A stretch of DNA of 64,000 bases from an uncultured Eubacteriales bacterium (GTDB lineage: Bacteria > Bacillota > Clostridia > Oscillospirales > Acutalibacteraceae), in assembly GCA_900316455.1 (NCBI GenBank), contig ONCX01000025.1, forward strand, positions 1 to 64,000. The letters are read 5' to 3'. Shown piece by piece: positions 7,011 to 14,879 of the stretch; within the stretch, counting starts at the first letter, position 1, and each line of letters begins with the position of its first letter. The notes under the pieces are model-generated. The model worked only from the letters and a program-made list of their open reading frames with translations, searched no databases and was not told the origin of the DNA. Made by a program: the position numbers and the translations under genes.

Positions 7011-8375
7011 TTGTTCTGTAATGTTTGCAAGAACGAATGGAACGGCTCTCCGGACGACACAAGATGTCCGCATTGCGGAGCCGATCTGAAAAAAAACGCG
7101 GAAAAGCATACTATACCGGGGGTAATCGCATTCCTCATTGAAAAGGAAGGCGCGGACGTTCTGCTAAAGCCGGAGAGGGTAATGTCGTTCATATCCGATC
7201 TTGTGCAGGGAAACGAGCGCGAGAAGAAGCTTGTACGTGTGGGAAGCGTAAACGGGGCGTTTCAGAAAGCGCACGCGCTGCTTGAAGAACCCAAGCAGTC
7301 AAAGCGCGAGGTGATGGTGCTTGAAATGAGACATTACCTGATGGACAGCGCCTTTCTCTCCGAGGAAAACGCCGTATTGCTTGTGAATATTCTGCTCGAC
7401 GGCATAGGAATGCCGTCGCTCAGGCTGAATTCAGCGCAAAAAAAAGCGCCTGATCAGCCGCAGAAAAAAACGCCGCCCAAGGTAACGGGCACAGAGCAGA
7501 AGAAAAACGCGCCGCCGACAAAATCAGCGCCGGTTCAGCCCAAAAAGCCCGCGCCGAAAAAGCAGGCTCCAGTGAATTCCGCGCCAAATACAGCCGGAGT
7601 GACAGGCAAGGATAAGCAAAAGAGCCAGAATACGCGGCAGAGCGGCGGATTCCGTCTTAACAGTCTTAGCACGTTTGAATATGACGGCGTTTCCTTCGCA
7701 TCGCAAAAGGTGGACGGCTCGCTATTCCTTAAAGGCGAGGCGCGTATGATCGGAATTCTTGTCACATATGATCCCGTTCCGGTCAGCATGAACGTATCGC
7801 TCGACTGGCAGATTTTCCGTCAGGACGGATCCCCGCTGACGGGACTTATCCACGGCATGGGAGTTGTAAACAGAGGCGACACCGACTTCTATCAGGGCTG
7901 GGGCTGGGCTGTTCCCGGCAACTGGGAGACAGGCAGATATACGGTCAAGGCGTCTATGAACGGCTCCGGTCAGCTTACCACATATTTTGATATTGTTGAC
8001 GGGTGCTACGACAACCCGCGCTTAACGATGAACAGCCTGAAGCTTTTCAGTGCGGGAGGAATGCCGCCAGCCATTTCTGAGAGAAAATATTTTACAGCAT
8101 TCTCGTCGCATCAGGCGAGGCGTATATATTTCGAGATAAGCTTTGCCAGAATCAACGCTCCGGTTTACACGACCATGAGGTATAAAATTACAAGAGACAA
8201 CGGCGAGATAGTGGCAAATTACGCCATTCCGATACGTCTGCGTAATGGCGACACCGCCTGCTGGACAGGCTTCGGCTGGGAAAATCCCGGACACTGGAAA
8301 AAGGGACGTTACGGCTACGAGGTCACCTTGGGTAAGTCGAATAATATATTCCGCGGAATATTTGACATTGTATAA
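7011..8375 (+). CDS. Zinc-ribbon protein with Pro/Lys linker and two C-terminal beta domains
   Basis: 454 residues, family not recognised. Residues 3-24 form a zinc ribbon (CNVC...CPHCG). Residues 35-145 are a helical domain. A Lys/Pro/Gln-rich linker follows to about residue 215. The C-terminal 235 residues contain two related units, each with a Trp/Gly-rich turn (GWGWAVPGNWETGRYTVKA and GFGWENPGHWKKGRYGYEV) and each closing on FDIV, so the domain has duplicated. The start is TTG 7011 with AAGGA at 6994-6998; a stop at 6993 limits upstream options. It follows the TerY-C gene by 29 bases and ends the cluster. It is probably cytoplasmic. Confidence 0.7.
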   Translation: MFCNVCKNEWNGSPDDTRCPHCGADLKKNAEKHTIPGVIAFLIEKEGADVLLKPERVMSFISDLVQGNEREKKLVRVGSVNGAFQKAHALLEEPKQSKREVMVLEMRHYLMDSAFLSEENAVLLVNILLDGIGMPSLRLNSAQKKAPDQPQKKTPPKVTGTEQKKNAPPTKSAPVQPKKPAPKKQAPVNSAPNTAGVTGKDKQKSQNTRQSGGFRLNSLSTFEYDGVSFASQKVDGSLFLKGEARMIGILVTYDPVPVSMNVSLDWQIFRQDGSPLTGLIHGMGVVNRGDTDFYQGWGWAVPGNWETGRYTVKASMNGSGQLTTYFDIVDGCYDNPRLTMNSLKLFSAGGMPPAISERKYFTAFSSHQARRIYFEISFARINAPVYTTMRYKITRDNGEIVANYAIPIRLRNGDTACWTGFGWENPGHWKKGRYGYEVTLGKSNNIFRGIFDIV

Positions 8376-8382
8376 TTAAGAA

Positions 8383-8428
8383 CCTGTCGGCGGCGGAGTC
8401 TTTCAGCTTCCGGCAGGATTTTGTTTTT
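8383..8428 (+). terminator. Terminator of the TerY/transglutaminase cluster
   Basis: CCTGTCGG (8383-8390) pairs with CCGGCAGG (about 8410-8417), followed by ATTTTGTTTTT. No gene is seen between here and the tRNA promoter at 8568. Confidence 0.75.
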
Positions 8429-8567
8429 CACCGTATTTTGTATCCGGAATAATATGATACAGGGATGATACAGGGCGGACAATTGATTGTTTTATTGCGA
8501 TGGAGAGTATTTCGGAAATTTTTTTGGAAAAAAGTCGTAAAAATCAATTAAAATCCAAAAAAAACAC

Positions 8568-8596
8568 TTGACTTTTTCTTTTGGATAGTGTAATAT
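8568..8596 (+). promoter_or_regulatory. Promoter of the tRNA operon
   Basis: TTGACT at 8568-8573 and TAATAT at 8591-8596 are spaced by exactly 17 bases. An AT-rich stretch lies upstream, as is common at stable-RNA promoters. The first tRNA starts 75 bases downstream. Confidence 0.75.
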
Positions 8597-8670
8597 ATAA
8601 CACGTCACTGAGAGCAAACGAAAATCGAGTGGATTATTCACATCGAATTCCGTTCAGCGACGGTCGGTAT

Positions 8671-8746
8671 GGGAGCATAGCTCAGCTGGGAGAGCATCTG
8701 CCTTACAAGCAGAGGGTCACAGGTTCGAGCCCTGTTGTTCCCACCA
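8671..8746 (+). tRNA. tRNA-Val (TAC)
   Basis: Acceptor GGGAGCA pairs with TGTTCCC, the D-loop is AGCTCAGCTGGGAGAGC, the anticodon loop CTTACAA gives anticodon TAC, the T-arm is GGTTCGAGCC, and CCA is encoded. First gene of the array. Confidence 0.95.
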
Positions 8747-8751
8747 TTTCT

Positions 8752-8828
8752 GGCCCGGTAGTTCAGCTGGTTAGAACGCTAGCCTGTCACGCTAGAGGTC
8801 GACGGTTCGAGCCCGTTCCGGGTCGCCA
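8752..8828 (+). tRNA. tRNA-Asp (GTC)
   Basis: Acceptor GGCCCGG pairs with CCGGGTC, anticodon loop CTGTCAC gives GTC, T-arm GGTTCGAGCC, discriminator G, encoded CCA. It lies five bases after tRNA-Val. Confidence 0.95.
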
Positions 8829-8833
8829 TTTTT

Positions 8834-8909
8834 GCCTCTGTAGCTCAGTCGGTAGAGCAGGGGACTGAAAATCCCCGTGTCATTGGTTCGATTCCGATCG
8901 GAGGCACCA
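8834..8909 (+). tRNA. tRNA-Phe (GAA), copy 1
   Basis: Acceptor GCCTCTG/CGGAGGC, anticodon loop ACTGAAAAT region with anticodon GAA, T-arm GGTTCGATTCC, encoded CCA. The 76-base gene is identical to copy 2 at 9151-9226. Confidence 0.95.
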
Positions 8910-8945
8910 ATCCGCGGATACACTGTCGTGTATCCGCAAATATTT

Positions 8946-9021
8946 GCGGAATTAGCTCATCTGGTAGAGCGCCACCTTGCCAAGGTGGAGGTAGCGAGTT
9001 CGAGCCTCGTATTCCGCTCCA
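8946..9021 (+). tRNA. tRNA-Gly (GCC), copy 1
   Basis: Acceptor GCGGAAT/ATTCCGC, anticodon stem CCACC/GGTGG around TTGCCAA gives anticodon GCC, T-arm AGTTCGAGCC, encoded CCA. Identical to copy 2 at 9305-9380. Confidence 0.95.
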
Positions 9022-9026
9022 TGCAT

Positions 9027-9100
9027 GGCACCATCGCCAAGAGGTAAGGCAACGGTCTGCAAAATCGTTATCCCCAGTTCGATTCTGGGTGGTGCCTCCA
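9027..9100 (+). tRNA. tRNA-Cys (GCA)
   Basis: Acceptor GGCACCA/TGGTGCC, anticodon loop TCTGCAAAA gives GCA, T-arm CAGTTCGATTCTG, encoded CCA. A strong hairpin follows two bases later. Confidence 0.95.
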
Positions 9101-9102
9101 AG

Positions 9103-9134
9103 AAGCTGTCAGCCTATCCACTGACAGCTTTTAT
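9103..9134 (+). terminator. Perfect hairpin inside the tRNA array
   Basis: AAGCTGTCAG (9103-9112) pairs perfectly with CTGACAGCTT (9121-9130) and runs into a short T-rich stretch. It looks like a terminator or a processing hairpin. Only 16 bases separate it from tRNA-Phe copy 2, with no room for a normal promoter, so the last two tRNAs probably depend on read-through. Confidence 0.65.
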
Positions 9135-9150
9135 GTTCCTTTTACGACAT

Positions 9151-9226
9151 GCCTCTGTAGCTCAGTCGGTAGAGCAGGGGACTGAAAATCCCCGTGTCAT
9201 TGGTTCGATTCCGATCGGAGGCACCA
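9151..9226 (+). tRNA. tRNA-Phe (GAA), copy 2
   Basis: Same 76-base sequence as 8834-8909, with encoded CCA. The flanks differ from those of copy 1, so the duplication is limited to the gene. Confidence 0.95.
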
Positions 9227-9304
9227 AGGGTGCGCCCGCTGTTTCGCGGAGTCGCAGAGAGCATAGTGAATGGAAATTATTTTTTATTTTTTATTCACTT
9301 ATAC

Positions 9305-9380
9305 GCGGAATTAGCTCATCTGGTAGAGCGCCACCTTGCCAAGGTGGAGGTAGCGAGTTCGAGCCTCGTATTCCGCTCCA
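9305..9380 (+). tRNA. tRNA-Gly (GCC), copy 2
   Basis: Same 76-base sequence as 8946-9021, with encoded CCA. Last gene of the array. It is 78 bases after tRNA-Phe copy 2, a wider spacing than earlier in the array. Confidence 0.95.
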
Positions 9381-9389
9381 TGTTTTGTG

Positions 9390-9430
9390 AAAGCTGTTTC
9401 CGATTGCAATTGGGGCGGCTTTTTGTTTTT
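9390..9430 (+). terminator. Terminator at the end of the tRNA array
   Basis: AAGCTGTTTC pairs (several G-U pairs) with GGGGCGGCTT, followed by TTTTGTTTTT. Confidence 0.65.
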
Positions 9431-9446
9431 ATGTTTTTTCTTTTTG

Positions 9447-9475
9447 TTGACAATCATACGGGCTATATGTATAAT
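9447..9475 (+). promoter_or_regulatory. Consensus promoter of the leucine-rich-repeat gene pair
   Basis: A perfect TTGACA at 9447-9452 and a perfect TATAAT at 9470-9475 with a 17-base spacer, 34 bases before the first LRR gene. This is the closest match to consensus in the window and predicts high basal transcription. Confidence 0.8.
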
Positions 9476-9508
9476 TAATAAGATAACGGAAGCACTGGAG
9501 TGAATTTG

Positions 9509-11392
9509 ATGAATAAGAGATATTCGATGCTGCCCGACGACAATTCAAACGAATTCGGCAAAGCAAACAGTCTTGACACACGCGGCGGCGTTTTTGATTC
9601 TTACGGTAACAAGAGAAGGTCCGACAGCGGCAGATCTGTCCGGTCTGATGTAAGCGGGGATGTTATTACCAATAAGCTTTCCGGTTCTGCGCCGATTAAG
9701 GTATCCTCAGGTTCGGCTGCGTTATCTCGGGAGCTTTCCGGAAAGACCGACGGGAATGAATCCAAAAGGTCGGAAAAAGGCGTTAAGGCACTGAATAAGA
9801 AAGCTGTCGGTATGCTTGCCGCGGTTCTTGCGGCGGGGGCGATGATATGGGCGGTTGTCTTTTTCTGTACGCACGCGTTGTTCGGGGAGCTTACCGGCAG
9901 TCATGAATTCATCTCATACGGCGTTAAGGAGATAGACCTCAGCGAGAGTAATTACGGGGATTATAAAGCGCTTTCAAAAATGAGCTGTCTTGAGACGGTA
10001 AATCTTACCGGTTCGGCGTTTGACAATCTGCCGGAGCTATACGACTGCAAAAGGCTTAAAAGTGTAATTCTCTCCGACAGGGAGCTTACAGCGGAGGAAT
10101 GCGTTGAATTCTACAAAAATCTGCCGGACGCTCATCTTGTTTGCAGCGTCAATATCGACGGAAGGGTGTATGACTCCGGAATTACATATCTTAAAGCCGA
10201 AAATGCCGGTGAGAATACACAAAGGCTTTACGCGTCTCTGAATAATCTGGAGAAATTGGATATGACGTCCTGCGATGTTTCAGACGACACCTATAAACTC
10301 CTTGCGGGCGCGCTTCCGAAATGCGCGATAATTATAAGAACCTCGCTCTGCGGCAGGGATTACACCACGGATTCCAAAACGCTTGAGCTTATCGGAAAGC
10401 TTACGGCTGAGGACGCGGAGCGTGTGAGGTATTTTAAAAATCTTGAAGACCTTAATCTGACAAAATGCACAAATCCAGATATTCTCGACGATTATCTTTC
10501 CGCACATACCGGAATAAAGGTCAACAGGTCAATTGCGCTGCTCGGAAGATATTTCGGTACGGAGGATCAGTCTATAGATCTCCGCTGCGGCAGGTACAAT
10601 CTAAAGCAGGTCACTGAGGCATTGGAGGAAACGCTGCCGAAAATGAAATCGGTCAAAAAAATAGATATGTGCGGCTGCGGACTTTCAGATGAAGAAATGG
10701 AGAAGCTATGCGATACATTCCCGAAAATTAAGTTTGTCTGGACTGTGAAAATCGGAGAATTGTCTGTGCGAACCGACGCGTTGGTTTTTTCCGTCGCCGG
10801 AAAGACCGGTAAGGGCAATGATTTCAATGAACAGGACTACGCGCCGCTATTCAGATACTGCAGGGAGCTGATAGCCATTGACCTCGGAAACAGCAAGATA
10901 GCCGATATTTCCGAAATGTCCTCGCTGAAAAAGCTGAGGGCTGTATGTTTAAGCAATAATCCGTTTTCGGATATATCAGCTCTTTCACAGATGAGCGAGC
11001 TTGAATTTATCGAAATGAGCGCCGGAAATCATGTCAAAAGCGCCGACGCCCTGAGGGGACTGCAAAATCTGAGATACGTGAACTTCTGGTCGAACAGGGA
11101 ACTGACCGATCTTTCACCCCTTTACGATCATGAAAAGTTAGAAATGGCTGTTTTCCACTCATCGGTTCCTCTTGACGAGCGGAAGTGGTTCAAAAAATCC
11201 AATCCGGATTGCGTCGTTTCCTATTCGATAAACGATGGCAACCCCACCACAAAGAAAAAATGGGACGACAATCCCTACCGCAAAAGCCTTAGGAACGCTC
11301 TGAATAATTGGATGTTTGTGGTTGACTTTAACAGCGAAAACGGGGAATATGTTTTTGATTTTGATACCGACAGATACAAATATATCACATGA
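9509..11392 (+). CDS. Membrane-anchored leucine-rich-repeat protein, paralogue 1
   Basis: About 627 residues. The N-terminal ~95 residues are polar and begin with a motif shared with the next gene (PDDNSNEFG, then LDTRGGVFD). One membrane helix follows at about 99-121 (GMLAAVLAAGAMIWAVVFF). The remaining ~500 residues have leucine-rich-repeat character, such as LKKLRAVCLSNNPFSDISAL, with a central block KKIDMCGCGLS. With no signal peptide before it, the helix would place the N-terminus in the cytoplasm and the repeats outside. ATG 9509 is chosen for the GGAG at 9497-9500; GTG 9500 overlaps that site. Partner and function are unknown; LRR exodomains usually bind proteins. Confidence 0.75.
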   Translation: MNKRYSMLPDDNSNEFGKANSLDTRGGVFDSYGNKRRSDSGRSVRSDVSGDVITNKLSGSAPIKVSSGSAALSRELSGKTDGNESKRSEKGVKALNKKAVGMLAAVLAAGAMIWAVVFFCTHALFGELTGSHEFISYGVKEIDLSESNYGDYKALSKMSCLETVNLTGSAFDNLPELYDCKRLKSVILSDRELTAEECVEFYKNLPDAHLVCSVNIDGRVYDSGITYLKAENAGENTQRLYASLNNLEKLDMTSCDVSDDTYKLLAGALPKCAIIIRTSLCGRDYTTDSKTLELIGKLTAEDAERVRYFKNLEDLNLTKCTNPDILDDYLSAHTGIKVNRSIALLGRYFGTEDQSIDLRCGRYNLKQVTEALEETLPKMKSVKKIDMCGCGLSDEEMEKLCDTFPKIKFVWTVKIGELSVRTDALVFSVAGKTGKGNDFNEQDYAPLFRYCRELIAIDLGNSKIADISEMSSLKKLRAVCLSNNPFSDISALSQMSELEFIEMSAGNHVKSADALRGLQNLRYVNFWSNRELTDLSPLYDHEKLEMAVFHSSVPLDERKWFKKSNPDCVVSYSINDGNPTTKKKWDDNPYRKSLRNALNNWMFVVDFNSENGEYVFDFDTDRYKYIT

Positions 11393-11435
11393 TGGCGTTT
11401 ATGAGCCGACTTTATAAAATTCAGGAGTGATTTCA

Positions 11436-13331
11436 TTGAATAATAAATTCAGTCTTTATCCCGATGATCGCTCGAATCAATTTGGGAATCCCAATGATCT
11501 TGATACAAACGGAGGCGTATTTGATTATAATTACGACGCGCCGGAGGGTTCTACTGCCGCGCCGACGCAAAATGACGCTTCTCAGTCCTCGCCGGAATAT
11601 GACAGGAGCGATGCAGAAGCAGTTTCCGAAGCCGCTGATCTGATTTTAAGTCAGTCTGTATCAGAGCCCGTCAAGACAGCTCCGCAAGAGAAACCAAAGC
11701 CGCGCAAAAAAGGCTCCGGCGCAAAAACCGCCGCGTTCTTTTTACTGATAATCATTCTGACGCTGACGCTCGGCGTGGTGTTTTATTTAAAAACCAATCT
11801 TATTTTCGGCAGTCTGTTCGGGGAGCATGTCATTTATCCCTACGGAACCAAAGAGATAAATCTCAGCGGGAGCGATTACGAGGATTATTCCGGACTTTCC
11901 GGCATGAAATCGCTTGAAGTGATAGATCTTACAAACTCCTCATTCAAAAATCTTTCGGATCTTTACGGCTGCGGGAAGCTCAGGAAAATCATTCTCGCTG
12001 ACCGCGAGCTTCGCGCCGAGGATTGCATTGAATTGTACAGACGTCTTCCGGACGCCGAGCTTGTATGCAGGATCAATGTAAACGGCGAGGTCTACGATTC
12101 GGACGTGAAGTCAATCAAGGTTGAAAACGCCGATTCCGAGGGACAGAGACTATACGCCGCACTGAGGTCGCTTAAATCGCTTGACATGACCGCGTGCGAT
12201 GTGTCTGACGACACATTCCAGTCGCTTGCCGAGGAGCTGCCGAAATGCATTATAATTGTACGTACCACGGTTTGCGGAAAGGAATACACCACAGACGAGC
12301 AGGCGCTCAGGTTGAGCGGAGAGCTTACAGCCGATGACGTTTTGAGGATAAGCTATTTCAGAAATCTTAATACCATAGATCTCGGAAAATGCAAGAACGC
12401 TGGTCTGCTGGATGATTTTCTCGCTGCAAATCCCGATATTAAACTGAGCAGGATCATTGATTTTCTGGGAAAGTCTGTCAGTACGGCGGATGATTTTGTG
12501 GATCTGCGCGGCAGCAAATACACCCTTGAACAGGTTAAGGCGGGACTGGACGAGGTACTTCCTCAGATGAATTCGCTTAAAAAGATAGATATGTGCGGCT
12601 GCGGCTTGTCCAACTCCGATATGGAGAAGCTCTGCGCCGCTTATCCGGATATTAAATTTGTATGGATGATACACTTTGTAAAATGGTACGTCAGAACCGA
12701 CGCGGTTGCGTTTTCATCGCTTAACAGCATTGGAAAGAGCGTTTATACACAAGATGATTACGCGCCTTTATTCAAGTATTGCACCGATCTGGTGGCGCTT
12801 GATCTGGGACACAGCCGTATAACGGACATTTCAGGAATCGCGTCGATGAAGAATCTCAGGGCTGTTATTCTAACAGATAATAAGATTACGGATATTTCAG
12901 CCTTTGCCCAGTTAAAGAAGCTGGAGCTTATCGAGATGAACGCGACAAACAAGGTTAAAAGCGTGGAGCCGTTAAGAGATCTGCCGAACCTGAAATACAT
13001 TAATTTATGGGGAAGCATGGGAATTACGGATCTTTCGCCGCTGTACAATCATGAAAATCTTAAAATAGTCATATTTGAGCGCACGATAGACAAGGAAGAG
13101 CAGGAGAGATTCATAAAGTCCAATCCAAACTGCGACACTTATTTCAAGGTGGACAGCAATAAGGTTTCGACGAATCCCGCATGGAGAAACAATCCCGCTC
13201 GAAAGAAGCTCAAGGAATTCCTCTGCTATAACGAGCAGTATGATATGATGTGGCGGTATGTTACGGGATTTGACGAGGAAACCGGCGAATACATCATTGA
13301 TTACAACAGCGATCAGTACAAGTATAAATAA
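11436..13331 (+). CDS. Membrane-anchored leucine-rich-repeat protein, paralogue 2
   Basis: About 631 residues, collinear with the preceding gene from end to end. It has the same N-terminal motif (PDDRSNQFG, LDTNGGVFD), one membrane helix at about 98-119 (FFLLIIILTLTLGVVFYL), then leucine-rich repeats with the same KKIDMCGCGLS block. The Ser/Pro/Glu-rich region before the helix is the least conserved part. The start is TTG 11436, served by AGGAG at 11423-11427 and aligned with the ATG of paralogue 1; GTG 11427 lies within the site. It sits 43 bases after paralogue 1 and ends at a terminator, so the two form a bicistronic unit created by tandem duplication. Confidence 0.75.
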   Translation: MNNKFSLYPDDRSNQFGNPNDLDTNGGVFDYNYDAPEGSTAAPTQNDASQSSPEYDRSDAEAVSEAADLILSQSVSEPVKTAPQEKPKPRKKGSGAKTAAFFLLIIILTLTLGVVFYLKTNLIFGSLFGEHVIYPYGTKEINLSGSDYEDYSGLSGMKSLEVIDLTNSSFKNLSDLYGCGKLRKIILADRELRAEDCIELYRRLPDAELVCRINVNGEVYDSDVKSIKVENADSEGQRLYAALRSLKSLDMTACDVSDDTFQSLAEELPKCIIIVRTTVCGKEYTTDEQALRLSGELTADDVLRISYFRNLNTIDLGKCKNAGLLDDFLAANPDIKLSRIIDFLGKSVSTADDFVDLRGSKYTLEQVKAGLDEVLPQMNSLKKIDMCGCGLSNSDMEKLCAAYPDIKFVWMIHFVKWYVRTDAVAFSSLNSIGKSVYTQDDYAPLFKYCTDLVALDLGHSRITDISGIASMKNLRAVILTDNKITDISAFAQLKKLELIEMNATNKVKSVEPLRDLPNLKYINLWGSMGITDLSPLYNHENLKIVIFERTIDKEEQERFIKSNPNCDTYFKVDSNKVSTNPAWRNNPARKKLKEFLCYNEQYDMMWRYVTGFDEETGEYIIDYNSDQYKYK

Positions 13332-13334
13332 ATA

Positions 13335-13374
13335 AAAAAACCGTCCGCGTTATCGAAGCGAGGACGGTTTTAAA
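13335..13374. terminator. Bidirectional terminator
   Basis: AAAACCGTCC pairs with GGACGGTTTT around GCGTTATCGAAGCGA. A tracts and T tracts on both sides let it serve the LRR pair and the convergent flavin reductase operon. Confidence 0.85.
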
Positions 13375-13389
13375 ATTGAACGGGTTACT

Positions 13390-14094
13390 TTATAAAAACA
13401 TATTCTGTTCGTAATTCTGTTCGCCGAACGGTTTGTTTTTAAGCTCCGGATAGCTGCCAAGCACTTCAAGCGTTGCGACGTAGGTGTCGTCAAGCTGTCC
13501 GGTTGCGTAATCGGCAGGCTCGTGTATATTGAACATAAAGCCCTTTTTGCCGTAGCGCAGGTCAACTCCCTCTATGTATTTTTCATCGACTGAGGCGTGA
13601 AGCACGCGCCCGATTATCATGGAATTAATGCCCTTGCGTGTCAGGTCAACATTGCAGGCAAGCTGGCATTCCAGCGTCATGAACGCCTCGCGCACGCGGG
13701 GCGTTTTTATTTTCGCGCTTTTTTCGGCAGTAAAATGTCCAGCCGCGAATTCGTCGTCATTGGCGGAATTGTGAGTGATAGTGGCTATGCAGTTTGAATA
13801 ATAATCCGCGCTCACAAAGTTAATGCAGAATTCGTTTTCTCTTACGATGTTCTCATAGGTGTGCGAGCTGTGAGAGACATTCTGCATTACGGCGAAATAT
13901 CCGCCCTCGTCCCCGCCGAAGCAGCTCCACGAATGGAAGCAGAGATTGGGCTGTCCGTTTTCCTTCAGCGTGGAGATGAGAAAGAGCGACTGTGGTATCG
14001 AGCAGGCGAATTCCATATGTGAAAATGTATTGAACTGCCCGGGCCAGTTTTCATAGAGCAGCTCCGCGGATTCCATGCTTATTTCGCGTTTCAT
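13390..14094 (-). CDS. Flavin reductase-like FMN-binding protein
   Basis: About 234 residues. The pattern fits the flavin reductase-like split-barrel family: a substrate-binding N-terminal strand set (CSIPQSLFLISTLKENGQPN), the block NVSHSSHTYENIVRENEF, and MTLECQLACNVDL leading to IIGRVLHASVD. Family members bind FMN and reduce flavins or act as oxidoreductases; the partner is not evident. The start is ATG 14094 with AAAAAGGAGAA just upstream; the longer frame runs inside the preceding gene. Its ATG overlaps the upstream gene's stop in an ATGA, indicating translational coupling. Confidence 0.78.
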   Translation of the reverse strand: MKREISMESAELLYENWPGQFNTFSHMEFACSIPQSLFLISTLKENGQPNLCFHSWSCFGGDEGGYFAVMQNVSHSSHTYENIVRENEFCINFVSADYYSNCIATITHNSANDDEFAAGHFTAEKSAKIKTPRVREAFMTLECQLACNVDLTRKGINSMIIGRVLHASVDEKYIEGVDLRYGKKGFMFNIHEPADYATGQLDDTYVATLEVLGSYPELKNKPFGEQNYEQNMFL

Positions 14095-14825
14095 ATTGCT
14101 TTCTCCTTTTTGGCAATTAAATCTGCGGCGGCAAAGGGCGCGTAAAGCAGCGCCCACACTCCGAAAAGCAGCGCTGTCATTGGCAGCAGATACGCGTCGT
14201 CGCCAGTCCATTCGGCAAGCTGTCCGGTAAGCGTGCCTTTTACGGGACCATTGATAAAATAGTAATTGCTGCCTATGAATTTATTCAGCAGCAGCGCCGG
14301 AATCATCGTCACGAGCAGCATAAGCGCGACTCCAGGAAGCAGCCGGATATCCGGACGGAAAAAGCCGCAGCATACCATGTAGAGCGGTATCAGCACGATG
14401 AATGTGTGGGCGATCATCAGGTGCATAAAGTAAAAGCTGACAGCCGGAGAATTGCCGATATCTGGCGTTATCAGCGCGAAGAGCGCCCCGGGCATGTTGA
14501 CGGCGTAAATGAAGTTTTTGAATACCCTGTTCTCCGTAAACACGGCGAGCGGATAGGTGAAGAGCGAAACGGAGCAGAGGTGAAAGGGAAGACCGGTCTT
14601 TATGTTGAATTCATCGGGATTCAGGAAAAAATAGATATATTTGCAAAGCTCTATCGCCGTAAACGAAGCCCAGAGAATTATCAGCAGCCTTTTTCTGCCC
14701 TTATGATTCAGCCTTCCGCCGATGAATATGAAAGACGCGCAGACAAAAGCCGCCGCCGCCAAAAGAATAAGGTGTGCCGGAGAGAAAAGTCCGACCGGCT
14801 GCGTTCTGCTGAAAATAGCGGTCAC
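14091..14825 (-). CDS. YwaF/TMEM164-type integral membrane protein
   Basis: 244 residues with six or seven hydrophobic helices. The motif GLPFHLCSVSLFTYPLAV contains the His-Leu-Cys signature of the YwaF (TIGR02206) family, which is related to TMEM164 acyltransferases. The conserved Cys may be catalytic, but bacterial function is not established. It is the first gene of a two-gene minus-strand unit, ending in a 4-base overlap with the flavin reductase gene. It lies 54 bases downstream of murD on the same strand, so co-transcription with murD is possible. Confidence 0.72.
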   Translation of the reverse strand: MTAIFSRTQPVGLFSPAHLILLAAAAFVCASFIFIGGRLNHKGRKRLLIILWASFTAIELCKYIYFFLNPDEFNIKTGLPFHLCSVSLFTYPLAVFTENRVFKNFIYAVNMPGALFALITPDIGNSPAVSFYFMHLMIAHTFIVLIPLYMVCCGFFRPDIRLLPGVALMLLVTMIPALLLNKFIGSNYYFINGPVKGTLTGQLAEWTGDDAYLLPMTALLFGVWALLYAPFAAADLIAKKEKAI

Positions 14826-14879
14826 CCCATTTGCCTTTGTTTTATCAGGTATTTTTGTTGTTCCCGCCGGAGCGGGGAA

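Noticed and set aside
8581..9478. Protein-coding frames over the tRNA region
   Set aside because: They translate tRNA genes and spacers; their residues correspond to T-arm and D-arm sequences.
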